A stretch of 64,000 nucleotides of DNA from Piezodorus guildinii (taxonomy: Eukaryota > Arthropoda > Insecta > Hemiptera > Pentatomidae), in the NCBI GenBank assembly GCA_023052935.1, contig CM041292.1, forward strand, positions 77,137,669 to 77,201,668, read 5' to 3'. The stretch's first letter is position 1. Every line of letters begins with the position of its first letter. Positions 34,281-46,347 of the stretch are shown one piece after another. The position numbers were made by a program, and so were the translations under genes. The notes below the pieces were generated by a model, which saw only the letters and a program-made list of their open reading frames with translations, had not been told where the DNA came from and did no database searches.

Positions 34281-34916
34281 TCTATCGTCAATGAACATAC
34301 GACATCTTGATTTCTAGGGCAGGTAAATTGATGTAAAACTAGCATTGCTATTTTAATTCATAATAATTTATGTTTTTTCTCTTACATTTTTCGCAACGCT
34401 CCACAACCTTGAAATGAAATGAAAATTGAACGGTCATTTTGTAATTGTAGATGGCTTCTCATTTAGGGAGGGAATAATTTATTTAGTGTTTCATGAACAA
34501 AATGCTTTATTATACAAAATAATCAAAAGGTTCAGAAATGAGAATAAAGGGCTGAGTTAGGCAATTTCCGATCTCTTTCAACCCTTGGTATTCATTATTT
34601 TCCTATCTGTTTTCCATTATCTTTTTCATTTTTGCTTTTGAAAAGGATACATATAATGAATAAAATGCCTTTCATAAATAAATAAATTTTTAAAAATAAG
34701 AAAGAAAGAAAATTCATCGCTTATATCTTAATAAAGTGAATAAACTTTATTATGTTTTTCTTTGTTTATATTTGGCTAAAAACTTTAATAAAAGTCTATG
34801 AAAGAACATTGATGTTTTTCCTTATAATGTAGGTTGAGATGCAAAGTAAATGTGTATAATTTATATGTATAAATATCCTTTGTGGGTATAATAAGTTGAC
34901 CGTTGAGAATGACTAG
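33593..34916. other. AT-rich stretch with A-run
   Basis: A 35-40 base A-run at about 34241-34278. No recognisable element is attached to it. No gene. Confidence 0.45.
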
Positions 34917-34985
34917 AAGGAATTAGTCCTGGTAGCGGTCAGTGAATGAAACTATTGAGTAGTTTCAATAATTTATTTTTTTGCT

Positions 34986-35018
34986 AACGTTTCGACCCCA
35001 ATTGTGGATCATCATCAG
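34986..35018 (-). ncRNA. hammerhead-like core with intact CUGAUGA and GAAAC/GUU
   Basis: On the minus strand: CTGATGA (35018-35012), stem II GATCC/GGGTC with a 7-nt loop (five pairs, one G-U), GAAAC and cleavage triplet GTT (34993-34986). Stem I can form partly (AGC/GCC with mismatches, then an A/T run). One extra T separates the core from stem II. Best-preserved catalytic strands in the window. Confidence 0.55.
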
Positions 35019-35129
35019 GGCTAAAAAGAGATACATTGAAAATAAGATTAAATATACTATTTTAAAAATGTCATTATGTCTAGAGAATGTCATTATTTTA
35101 AATGTATCTCTTTTTGTATCTTTTTAGCC

Positions 35130-35156
35130 CTGACCCTCAATGAGGGTTGAAACGTT
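35130..35156 (+). ncRNA. hammerhead-like motif, core partly deleted
   Basis: CTGA is followed directly by a perfect hairpin CCCTC-AAT-GAGGG, then TT, GAAAC, GTT. The UGA part of CUGAUGA is missing. Stem I is good: AGCC pairs with GGCA at three positions, followed by five T-A pairs. Probably inactive for lack of core residues. Confidence 0.5.
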
Positions 35157-35344
35157 GGCAAAAAATATTTTGTTGAAACTACTCAATTGTTTCATTCACT
35201 GACCGCCACCCGAACTAATTCTTTCCAATAAATAACCCCTATTTACAAAGTATTCATATGGACACATATATTAACGAAATTTTATACAAAGGATTAAAAA
35301 ATTCCTTGAAGTATTTTTTAAATATACAATTTCCTGCAGGCGAA

Positions 35345-36245
35345 TTGCAAGTGAAATATATAGTAAGGGAAAGTATTGCGTTCGTGAAAATTTTTTAATT
35401 CCAGTTTTCAACGGAAATACACGTTTTAGGGTCTCCTGAGTTCAAATGGCCAAGTCCCGCAAAAAGGTATGTATGTGTGTGTGTGTGTGGTAACTCCTGC
35501 GTGTAAACGAAAAGTCGTAAAAATGAAATTTAATATTTAAGACCACTATGGACCCGAGATGTTACAAAAACTTTTTCATAATAATCAGCCAACCAGAAGA
35601 GTCACTTTATACCACACATTTTGCACCTTTTTACGGTTTTCTCAGAAACGGCTCTAACGATTTTGATTAAACTCGCTACATCGATGTGAAATTTGATAAG
35701 ATATGCTGTAGGTTTTATTCTGATTTAAATGGTCTGACAGGGCTTAAATTCCGATATTTTAAATTTTCTATAACTAAAGTCTCATTAATTTCATAGATTT
35801 CAAAAAAATAGGCACATAAACTTGTCAGTATTGATAAATAACAGCTAAATATAAAATTTGAGCGAATTTGATAAAAAACTAAAGGAGAAAAGTGGAAAGG
35901 AAACAGGGCCCTTAACATATTTTAAGTGCTGCCCTCTAGCTTACAGCATCGTTATCAAGGACACAACGCCACCTAGTGGCAGCCCGTGGCAAAGGACTCC
36001 CTGCCAAAAAATTCAGGTAATGGCATGATCCCAGGTAGGTCTGCAATAGGATCTGAGACACAAGTTGAGTGAGCACATGTGCTCTGAATATATTGTTTAA
36101 TGTAAATCATAAGTTTCCAAAGAACGTGAATTAACTTTATATTTAAATTAACAATAAACAATTTAAATTTAAATTTATTTAATAGTTCTTAAATTGATTT
36201 TAATAACCGAGGGAAGTGAAAGTGTTGTCCGCTCCAGATTTTTAG
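35345..36245 (+). repeat. Repeat R copy
   Basis: Begins near AAGTGAAATATATAGTAAGG, with TTCCAGTTTTCAACGGAAAT and ACACGTTTTAGGGTC, a (TG)n tract at 35470-35489, and TTTTGATTAAACTCGCTACA. It ends near GTTGTCCGCTCCAGATTTTT. The same order of strings recurs at 50640-51520. No ORF; class unknown. A ~270-bp segment at 35930-36170 seems specific to this copy. Confidence 0.7.
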
Positions 36246-37138
36246 TTTACATTCCACTATTTTGAAATATATTTACATGACGGCTTTGTGTTTGACGTGT
36301 TTTTTTTTTATATGAACATTAATTCTAGAGGTTCGCTAAGCTTCAAAAGTGTTATTTTAATATTTTATATCAATAATAAATTTTAGATCAAATATAAAAA
36401 TTTATTAATTAATGTTTTTAATGAAGTTTAATTTTTAATTTGTTTTCGATTTTTATTTTCTCTACTGTGTTTGCGTCTAATTATTTTATACTAGAAATAT
36501 AGCTCAGGCTTATAGTTAAAGGAAACGACTTGAGTATTAATGACTAATTATCAAAGTTTATGGTAATTTCATAAAAATTAACAAACGAAGGCTAAGGTGA
36601 ACTAATAAGAGGAGATAATAACCGTAATGCTTTTGTGAAATTACGGAAAACAAATCGACCGTGTAAATCCACTATTGTTTCATCATTTCTTTAGAATCCT
36701 TTTAATTTATTTTAAAAAAGAAATGAAATGTTGACATCATCTTTTGAAATGGCTCCTGTTCATTCAAACTAATGAGTATTTATCTTTCTTTGTTTCACTT
36801 TAGATTGATTTTTTTGCTCATTGTTACAATAACAATAATAATTTCTCGTCTTTATTTACCACTTCCCAAGTTTTGGTTTCTCGGTCTGGGAATACATCAG
36901 GATGTAGCTATTTTATAAGAGATCAATGTGTAAATGTAACAACAATTAGAGTTGATCCAAAACGGAATGAGGAATGGTCCAGGAAGGTAAATTGTCATCG
37001 TTTATCACAATTCTACTATTTTTATCATCACCTAGGATTTTAAAAATTCTGAATCTAATAGCTTGTTCGTTTCAAGTTTTATTTTGAAGGTTCATACTAC
37101 AGTTATGAGAACAGTTATTCGGCTGAATATGTTTCGTA
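36246..37138. other. AT-rich stretch, no gene recognised
   Basis: No repeats or motifs that I can assign. Confidence 0.4.
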
Positions 37139-37880
37139 CCTAGTTTCTGGTGTGGGAATATTAATACCACTGTTGGCCTTCTATGTCCAAGGGTGAGAGG
37201 TTCAAACCCAACAGTTCGTCTTAGGATTTTTTTGAAATGAAATGAAACTAATTTTTATTCTAGGAAATTTTGACCCCTAAGAATAAAGAACTATAACATA
37301 TAAAAATTTCTGTGTGTCTGGCATTATTTAGTTATAATTACATACGTTGGCATTATTTCGTGATAATTGCATATATAACAACTATGGGATATATAAAATT
37401 AAAATAGATAAAAGATAAAAATGAAACATATGAAAACTTTATGAATTTAGTAGTGTATAATTAAGACGAATCAGTTAACAAGTGTGCGCAAGTTTGATCT
37501 TTTAGGAGGTGGGCAAGTAACTGGTGCTTGAATGTTGTTAAGGTTGATACTTTACTGAGGGAGATGGGTAGTGACTTTTGACTTTAGTGACTTTTCAAAG
37601 GTTGCAGTTCTCTGAGAGTGTACATATAAATCGCTAGGTTGAGATCTTGTATTTCAGGATATGTACGAAAGAGCGAGGTATTTTAATAGTTACGACGTCC
37701 TTCGGAGGAAACATAAAGTGATGTTCACGAACCTGTGCAATGTCAGATACTCCTTAATGATCCGTATTTCAATAAAACTTGGCTATTCTTTGTTAATACA
37801 ATTATATTTTATTATATATGACTCCCACTGTACACCCGCGATTAGTCACAGTACCGTAAAGTGACGTTATAGAATAAATA
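37139..37880 (+). mobile_element. SINE-1 copy split by ~445 bp of other sequence
   Basis: Head part at 37139-37233 (GAGAGGTTCAAACCCAACAG, then TTAGGATTTTTTT). Tail part at 37679-37880 (CGTCCTTCGGAGGAAACATA through AAAGTGACGTTATAGAATAA). The intervening AT-rich segment is unassigned. The order and orientation of the two parts fit one interrupted SINE. Confidence 0.6.
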
Positions 37881-37949
37881 TCAAATAACCCCTTTTGCCG
37901 AAAAAAATAATTAAGCCTGAACTTGTACGGAATGTTAAACATTTTTTTT

Positions 37950-38420
37950 TTGTATAATCTACAAAGAACTGATTTACTGACGAATAAATAAAAGAGCAGT
38001 TGTTGATTTTAAATTGACACATTTTAATAGAAGTATATTGAATGATTATCAGCTAGTCATCTCCTAGACTCTGAAACTATGCTTTAAAAAATCTTTTTGG
38101 TGTGGCAAACTTGCGAAGAGACAAGGAGATTGACTCGTCGATGCTGGACTAAACGGGACGCAGAGAGGCACTATCGATTACAACTGATTGATGTGCTCCC
38201 AGGGTGGTCCGAAACAATGAACTCTCAGTTAAGTCCTCCGAACCTTCCTCCCTCTATCGCTCCCTCTCTCTCACTCCCTCTCCCTCATCTCTCTCCCTCT
38301 AGATAACGGATTTCTTCAATTACTCCCTCTCAGCGATCTATTGTCCACCTTTTAAGGCTACGAGCTTATCTTGTTTTCTGTCCTCATTGCCAATAGCCGA
38401 GGTTAATCCTGCCAAAATCA
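37950..38420. other. GC-richer unique block, possible enhancer
   Basis: Mixed-composition sequence with AACAATG (38213-38219), TATTGTCC (38339-38346) and a C/T-rich tract (38245-38305). No family resemblance for its short open frame. The SOX-type sites are only suggestive. Confidence 0.3.
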
Positions 38421-38771
38421 AGGATTCTATTAGTTTTGAGCACAATGGATCATGAAAACGTTTCATCAAAAGTGTATGAAAAGCTCCACTTAAGTTTAAT
38501 TATATACAAGGAATAACCAGTAATTTTGCCATTATGCCTTCAGGGTCTTCAAATCACATTGAAAGGTAATTGATTTTTCCTAAGAAGGAATATGAGTAGA
38601 TATTTATTACATTCTAAAAGTGAAAAAATGGTCTAGGGATCAGTAAATATAAGAACAGATGTACAATACGGCAGTATTAGCCTCACCGCATAGACAATAA
38701 ATAATTTTTATTATAAATTAATATTTTAAACTTGACACTTCATTTTTATGTATATAAAAAAAATAAATAAA
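38421..38771. other. AT-rich stretch
   Basis: Nothing assigned. Confidence 0.4.
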
Positions 38772-39085
38772 AAAACCTGTACAACTACAACCCATGGAGG
38801 GTCCTTGGGCTCAGTACATATAGAAATTCGTACTGTTTCTAGGCTATCGGCCGTGCAATGAGGTGATTAGGTCATCCATCACGCTCAGCCGCCAGGTTTT
38901 TCCTCCAAATTTTTTTGGATGCCCACTTTATAGAGGCTGGGTCTGCCCCAGGAGGGTTTCATACCCTAGGGTAACACCCCGACTGAATTAACAGAATAAA
39001 TAATATTTTACCACAGCGGATTCGAAATCCAGGACCCGGAGAAAATTAGACTAGTGCTGTATCAATTAGACCACGCCGCTTCCCT
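38772..39085 (-). mobile_element. SINE-3: tRNA-derived SINE
   Basis: On the minus strand the head is GGGAAGCGGCGTGGTCTAAT with an A-box-like TGGTCTAATTGA and a perfect B box GGATTTCGAATCC (39018-39030). The body includes CTATAAAGTGGGCATCC and CCTGGCGGCTGAGCG, and the end is A/T-rich. Related sequence recurs at 49340 and 52557. Confidence 0.8.
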
Positions 39086-40675
<1,590 letters not shown>

Positions 40676-40688
40676 ATATCATACATAC

Positions 40689-41216
40689 CAACAACCTTAG
40701 TCTTTATAATAAATCTCTAATATTTAAAGCAAGAGGAGAACTGATGGGACTTAATTATCAGCCATGGAGGAGGGATAGGATACCTACCTGTGCTATGTGC
40801 AACCTAAATGTGCCAGAGGATACCTACCACTTTTTGGCAATATGTCCTGTCTTAAAGGAGTTCAGGATGAAATACTTGGGAAAATATAAGTTAACTCCAG
40901 AAGAGATAATAGATAGACTAAATGGGCTAGATTGGGTTAAATTTGCAGCATATTTAAATAAATCATTAAAATACAGACATTTTTTGGTACAGCATTTCAA
41001 TTATTAAATTTTTACAATCAATAAAAATAAATCATAACATTACTAAAAATATAAATTATTATCAAAACTGAAAAAAAGAAAAGAAAAAGGGGCAACTCGA
41101 CAGACGGCTTAACGCCATTGTCTTGTGGGCTTTGATCTAAAAAAAAATGTATATATATGTTATTACTATTTTGTATATTATGTAAATAAAGCATTTATTC
41201 ATTCATTCATTCATTC
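40689..41216 (+). mobile_element. 3' fragment of a LINE with 13-bp target duplication
   Basis: Flanked by ATATCATACATAC at 40676-40688 and 41217-41229. The 528-bp insert holds the last ~105 codons of a LINE ORF2, a ~210-bp 3' UTR with AATAAA, and a (CATT)n tail. Same family as the element at 56272. Severe 5' truncation is typical of target-primed reverse transcription. Confidence 0.92.
40690..41007 (+). pseudogene. LINE ORF2 C-terminus
   Basis: About 105 residues, from NNLSLYNKSLIFKARGEL to the stop at 41005-41007. It includes a C-x2-C-x9-H-x4-C zinc motif (CAMCNLNVPEDTYHFLAIC), aligning with CPLCNLKEVENVKHLIAIC in the element at 56272. No reverse transcriptase domain remains. The apparent upstream ATG (40588) belongs to flanking DNA. 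Confidence 0.88.
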
Positions 41217-41700
41217 ATATCATACATACTACATTCATACAATATTTACACAACATAAAATTGTTAGTTTTTTAAATGTATTGCAACGTTATTATATTTA
41301 TTTATTTTAACCACTAACCTAGGATTTGGTACATAATATTTTTTCCAAACTCTTAAATACTTTATGGAAGAATATTTATAACCTTTATTTTACTGTATAG
41401 TGACAACACTGAATCACCATAACCTCCTGATCACTTTAAAAATAACATACTAATTCTTTGTTGCATATTAAGTTTAAATCTTGCATTTTCCAACGGTATA
41501 TTATTATTAATATTCCAGAAATATTTTTTTAATGACTTGATTATAGAATATTAAATTTTCCCTTCTGAAGAAAAACTTTATTGCTATGTATATTATTTAT
41601 AAACCTTCTGAGAAAAAAATACTACATTATAGAAAATACGAATAGAAACCCGTCTTGTAGGTTTGAATGAATTCGCGGAAACTAAGAATCACGACATAAT

Positions 41701-41704
41701 TATA

Positions 41705-41749
<45 letters not shown>
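41701..41749. repeat. (TA)n microsatellite
   Basis: TA dinucleotides for about 49 bases. Confidence 0.97.
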
Positions 41750-41753
<4 letters not shown>

Positions 41754-41924
41754 TTACATTTTTACCCAGAACAAATCAGCAGTTCATTGTTCGTTTAGAC
41801 ATAATCTTATTTTTATGACATTCCGTTTTAATTTCATGATTTTTCTAACAACATTAGGCGCCAATATCACAAGATATTATTGTTCTACATGTTTCTTAAG
41901 ACAATATTATTTACATGCCTGCCT

Positions 41925-42420
41925 CTGACCAGTTACAATGCTGACGGAATGTTGCGACGAATATCTATAGATCCTGCGCTTCCTATCCTAGAGTTGCTAG
42001 TACCAATGTAGCAAATATGTTCAAACAATTACGACCTGGAAACGCCCTTAGAGCACTGTTGAGCTGACACAAGAGAACAAAGGCGACCCGGCATAACCGG
42101 CAAGATAATGGAAGAGTGAGGAACAAACGGAATGGTACAAAGGCGCTGCCATCGAAGAAACAGGTGACAAAGGGCCCTAAGGGCAGGATTTGTGGGATTA
42201 AAAATCTGACTAAGAGTATGTTGTGATGCAGGGCTTTGTAGGCCCTCCTCTGATTAGGGGCCTCTCAATGGGACTGTCCTTCGGGACCGTATTGTGCCCT
42301 CGTAGGGTCAACTTCCAATCTGCCCTCATCCTCCTCCTAGTTGTTCCTGCCCTAGGGCAATCTAACCCAGTCGATTAGTAGGGGATCAAGCACTAAAAAG
42401 GGATTGCAGGGGAATGTTCT
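41925..42420. promoter_or_regulatory. GC-richer block with clustered SOX/TCF-type sites
   Basis: Contrasts with AT-rich surroundings. AACAAAGG (42076-42083), TACAAAGG (42136-42143) and GACAAAGG (42166-42173) lie within 98 bp, plus a related GAACAAACGG near 42121. Known: SOX and TCF/LEF HMG proteins bind WWCAAAG. Inference: an intronic enhancer, perhaps autoregulatory, if the 8343-53015 intron model is right. It could instead be a fragment of an unrecognised repeat. Confidence 0.35.
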
Positions 42421-43005
42421 TTTTTTGTTAACTTGTTTCTCTTCAGTGGTGACTCATTACCATTAATTGAAAATACATTTACTTGGAATTCGACGTCATT
42501 CATGAAGACCTCAATTTTTATTTTCGATACTTGTCCGATATTTGTTCATTAAAATATTATTCCATCACACTTTTCAATTTAAATAACTTCCTTTTAAACT
42601 TAATGGTATATTTGATAAATTATATTGCACATATGATTGGTTTTTTTTTTTTTTTGCCGGAACTTTTGGATAATAAAATAGGCTTGAGCTTCTCCATGAA
42701 ACCCCAAGAGGTAAAACGTTTAAAATGTTCTCCTAATAATATAAGGATATAGAATAACTAGCATACCTAATTAAAATAAATGAGGAAGAAAGTCATGAAA
42801 CAGAAATGTTTAGAAAAAATAAAATTACATTAAAATCCTAAAAGTCACTAAAAAAAGATAAAAATCCTTAAAGCCAAATAGAGATTCGTAATGTGTAGTT
42901 GTTAATTTTAAAGGTCATAAAAAAGGCTACAGACCGATTTGGGAAATGAAGGATAATTTATACGACATTCCTGAAGAAAACCTTCTATAATATGTTTAAA
43001 ATTGT
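42421..43005. other. AT-rich stretch
   Basis: A short open frame (42483-42752) resembles no family. Confidence 0.4.
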
Positions 43006-43016
43006 TTTCATGGGAA

Positions 43017-45270
43017 CAGATGGCAAAGTAGCATAATTAACGTGAGATCGTATCGGGGTGCAGAATGCGGTTCTGATCATGAATTAGTAATCGCGAAACT
43101 TCGACAAAAACTAAATACAAAAAAGAGAACACCGAACTATATTCGGCCCGAGAATTTTGATTTAGTTAAATTGAACAACCTCGAAATTAGAAAACAGTTC
43201 GCGATAGAAGTAAAAAATCGGTTCGAAGCTTTGGAATCTTCAGACGAGGAACACGAAGATGTAAACAAATTATGGGAAGGGATCAGGGATAATATTAAAG
43301 AGGTCGGTAATTTATGTCTTGAAAAAATCGAAAATAAAAAGAACAAACCTTGGTTCGACAGGGATTGTCAAAATATGTGCGAAAAAAGAAAAACCGCTAA
43401 ACTGAATTCCTTAAATAATCCAAGCGATAATAATGTGGCTTATTTTCGGTTAGTAAAGAATGAAACTTCAAAACTCTTAAAAAATAAGAAAAGAGAGTAT
43501 CTTAAAGGCAAAATAATAGAAATAGAAAAACACAGAAACGAAAATAACGTAAGAGAGATGTACAAAGGTATAAACCAATCGCGTAAAAGATTTGAACCTC
43601 TATTGAATGCGGTTAAAGATGCAAATAACAATATAATTGCGGATCCTTCTGAGATATTAAATAAAATTAAACAACACTTTGACGGCATCTTAAATACGGA
43701 AAATAATAATCAATCTCCTCTCTCTGAATATCAGAGCGCTGAACCATGGATAGACGCACCGAGTAAAGAGGAAGTCGAAATGGCGATAGGGAAATTAAAA
43801 CGTTATAAGGCTGCAGGAAATGATAATATCACGAGTGAATTAATTAAGGCGTGTGGAGAAGCGGGCGTTTCCAAAATACATTTTTTAGTTAAACAAATCT
43901 GGGAAACTGAAAAAATGCCCGATGAATGGAAAGAATCAATACTTATTCCGATTCACAAAAAAGGACCGAGGTCGGATTGTAACAACTATCGTGGGATCTC
44001 TCTTCTCCCAGTATGCTATAAAATATTCTCGTCAATTCTAACTAGTCGAATCACGGAATACGCTGAGGATATTATCGGAGATTACCAATGTGGTTTTAGG
44101 CGGAATCGCTCGACTATTGACCAAATATTTTCCTTACGTCAAATATTAGAGAAAAAATTGGAATACAACGGTGTAGTCCATCAACTTTATATCGATTTTA
44201 AAAAGGCTTATGATTCAATAGACCGTCAGAAGCTATATAATATCATGATTGAACAGGGAATACCTAGAAAGTTAGTAAACCTAGTAGAGATGTGTTTGTC
44301 GGAAACATTCCATAAAGTTAGAATCGGTCATAATTACTCCGAGAGATTTGAGGTTCGATCGGGTTTGAAACAGGGTGACTCCCTTTCACCTGTGTTATTT
44401 AATTTAGCTTTAGAATATGTCATAGAAAAGGTGATGTGTACTGAGAAAGGCTTAAATATGGGTGACAAGATTCCGGTTTTGGGGTATGCCGATGATCTGG
44501 TACTGCTAGGTGAAGACACGGAAACCATACAACTAAATACAAGTGTGTTAATAAAAACCAGTAAAGAAATAGGACTCGAATTAAATACCGATAAGACGAA
44601 GTATATGATTAGTAGCAGAAACGGTGTCGATCTTGGTGATATTGATGTATCAGGTCATACTTTTGAACACGTAGAGAAATTCAAGTATTTAGGTTCAATT
44701 ATAACTAGAAAAAATGAAATCCAGGAAGAAATAAAGTCCCGGTTAAAGGTGGGAAATGCGTGTTATTATTCAGTTGCTAAGTTACTTAGTTCGCGGCTTC
44801 TATCTAAAAACTTAAAGATAAGAATTTATAAAACTATTATTCTTCCGACGGTTCTTTACGGATGTGAAACGTGGCCGCTTACTTTGAAGGATGAACAACG
44901 GCTTAAGGTTTTCGAAAATAAGGTATTGCGTAAAATATTTGGTCCAAAGAGAGATGAGGCCACTGGGGAGTTTAGAAGGTTGCACAACGCGGAATTACGG
45001 AACTTGCATCCTGTGAATATAATTGAGCTGATTGCATCGCGGAGACTCAAATGGGCGTGTAAAGTTGTTGGGCTCGATGACGAGCGGATTCCGAGAAAGT
45101 TGGTATTTGCTGATCCGACTGGTAGGCGTCCGAAAGGTAGGCCGAAGCGGAGATGGGAGGATTGCGTTAAGGCTGATCTCGGGGGCTTGGTCTTGAATGG
45201 TGAACATTGGACGAGTCTGTGTAGGCGGAACTTGGTGGTATCGGCATCGAACCTTCGGGTTCGCTAAGCC

Positions 45271-45299
<29 letters not shown>
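43017..45299 (+). mobile_element. 5'-truncated RTE-clade LINE with 11-bp target duplication
   Basis: The direct repeat TTTCATGGGAA (43006-43016 and 45300-45310) brackets a 2,283-bp insert that begins inside the endonuclease domain and ends in an (ATT)n tail. RTE elements typically end in short tandem repeats rather than poly(A). The ORF is open through to its stop, so truncation is the only visible defect. Confidence 0.93.
43018..45267 (+). CDS. RTE-type ORF2, N-terminally truncated endonuclease-reverse transcriptase
   Basis: 749 codons open from the insertion boundary. It begins RWQSSIINVRSYRGAECGSD, the last part of the APE endonuclease with its catalytic SDH. The reverse transcriptase follows: NYRGISLLPVCYKIFSSIL, YIDFKKAYDSIDRQ, GLKQGDSLSPVLFN and GYADDLVLL (YADD codons 44485-44496). 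The C-terminal part has CETWPLTLKDEQRLKVFENK and GRRPKGRPKRRWEDCV. Known: RTE ORF2 carries endonuclease and reverse transcriptase. Missing: the first ~200 residues, so target nicking is lost; no promoter is present. Minus-strand frames inside it are shadows. Confidence 0.92.
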   Translation, partial: RWQSSIINVRSYRGAECGSDHELVIAKLRQKLNTKKRTPNYIRPENFDLVKLNNLEIRKQFAIEVKNRFEALESSDEEHEDVNKLWEGIRDNIKEVGNLCLEKIENKKNKPWFDRDCQNMCEKRKTAKLNSLNNPSDNNVAYFRLVKNETSKLLKNKKREYLKGKIIEIEKHRNENNVREMYKGINQSRKRFEPLLNAVKDANNNIIADPSEILNKIKQHFDGILNTENNNQSPLSEYQSAEPWIDAPSKEEVEMAIGKLKRYKAAGNDNITSELIKACGEAGVSKIHFLVKQIWETEKMPDEWKESILIPIHKKGPRSDCNNYRGISLLPVCYKIFSSILTSRITEYAEDIIGDYQCGFRRNRSTIDQIFSLRQILEKKLEYNGVVHQLYIDFKKAYDSIDRQKLYNIMIEQGIPRKLVNLVEMCLSETFHKVRIGHNYSERFEVRSGLKQGDSLSPVLFNLALEYVIEKVMCTEKGLNMGDKIPVLGYADDLVLLGEDTETIQLNTSVLIKTSKEIGLELNTDKTKYMISSRNGVDLGDIDVSGHTFEHVEKFKYLGSIITRKNEIQEEIKSRLKVGNACYYSVAKLLSSRLLSKNLKIRIYKTIILPTVLYGCETWPLTLKDEQRLKVFENKVLRKIFGPKRDEATGEFRRLHNAELRNLHPVNIIELIASRRLKWACKVVGLDDERIPRKLVFADPTGRRPKGRPKRRWEDCVKADLGGLVLNGEHWTSLCRRNLVVSASNLRVR

Positions 45300-45301
<2 letters not shown>

Positions 45302-45310
45302 TCATGGGAA

Positions 45311-46347
45311 TCTGATATTCCGGACAATTACTTTTCGCCTTTATTTCATTCTATGTTTTCTCTTTCATTTGACTGTTTCGAAAAGTTCTTATCGTATGGT
45401 GAACTTCCTACATCGAGCGTCCCAAAAGTCTAAATGATTGGACAAAATTAACAAACTTAAAAATAAAAAACACTTTGTCCCGTCTTGAAGAGATCATTGA
45501 TTATCTCTATTTGGTCAATCTTTTTTTGCCAAAAACGTTCGTGATCTTATCTTTGTATTTGATAAAAGGTTGTTGGTTCTAATACAGTTCTAGCAAACGT
45601 TTTTTTTGCTTCTTAATTGTAAAAAAAAACATGTAATTATATATCCATAATTATGATTTAAAGATGGTAAATAAGAAATAGATTTTTTCTTAGAGCAATC
45701 TTAATGAAGCAATAATAATAATATCTAGGTATCTGTTTAGAAATTGTGTTAATTGAATCCGGTATCTTCTTACTGAAATTTTACCCGGTACAATTGATAT
45801 TCTTGGCATTGAGGAAGTTAGTTATGTTGAGGATTGTGTGCTTTCAATCATTAAATGTCTTGATATACTCATATATTTAATTGTCAGATACTCATTATGA
45901 TGATTATAATTTGTGGTGTGGTCCAGGTGATGACCCAGCAGCTGCCGGCAATGAGGAAGTGGTGTACTGAGTACCATTTGCATAAGCTTTATATATTGGG
46001 CTTCAATGTCCTCTACGCTCCTCCTCCCATCTCATCTTAATCCCGTTCTTGATTTATCACCGTAAACGAAGCTGCTCTTCCTCGTCCACCTTTCTTGCCT
46101 TCATAAAAGTTTTTTTTTTTTCATATATCTCCTACGGAACCTTCTCGAGAACCTTTGTGCTCGGTGAAGGAATATTATGATCTAGTCGGTGCAGTTGGTA
46201 TCTGAAGTCCTAGTTTTCTAGGACTAGGTCTAAGATTAGGTTACTAAACTAATTTTATCTCATAGGACAATCCGTCAAGGCTAATCGATATATTGTAATA
46301 ACCGTAATGCAACGTATTATGATATAAACCGTATCGTTGAGCTGTGA
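45311..46347. other. mixed stretch with POU octamer and E-box
   Basis: A GC-richer part (45920-46130) holds CAGCTG (near 45940) and a perfect octamer ATTTGCAT (45976-45983). A hairpin AGTCCTAG/CTAGGACT lies near 46207-46227. Regulatory function is inference. Confidence 0.35.

Larger units (their letters stand above)
34917..35226. mobile_element. fold-back element with opposed hammerhead-like motifs
   Basis: Two inverted arms (about 34917-35050 and 35100-35226), clearly similar but not identical, meet near the centre. Outer ends read AGAAGGAATTAGTCCTGGTA and, inverted, GGAAAGAATTAGTTCGGGTG, followed in both by GCGGTCAGTGAATGAAAC. Each arm carries a hammerhead-like motif pointing outward. Same family as 3821-4082 and 22312-22867. 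No ORF and no clear target duplication. Confidence 0.75.

Noticed and set aside
38772..39085. tRNA-like head with perfect B box (and other A/B-box pairs)
   Set aside because: Not tRNA genes: no acceptor stem pairing, and each is followed by a SINE body and tail.
44995..45327. 110-codon minus-strand frame across the RTE tail
   Set aside because: Shadow of the RTE ORF plus the (ATT)n tail read as poly-isoleucine.
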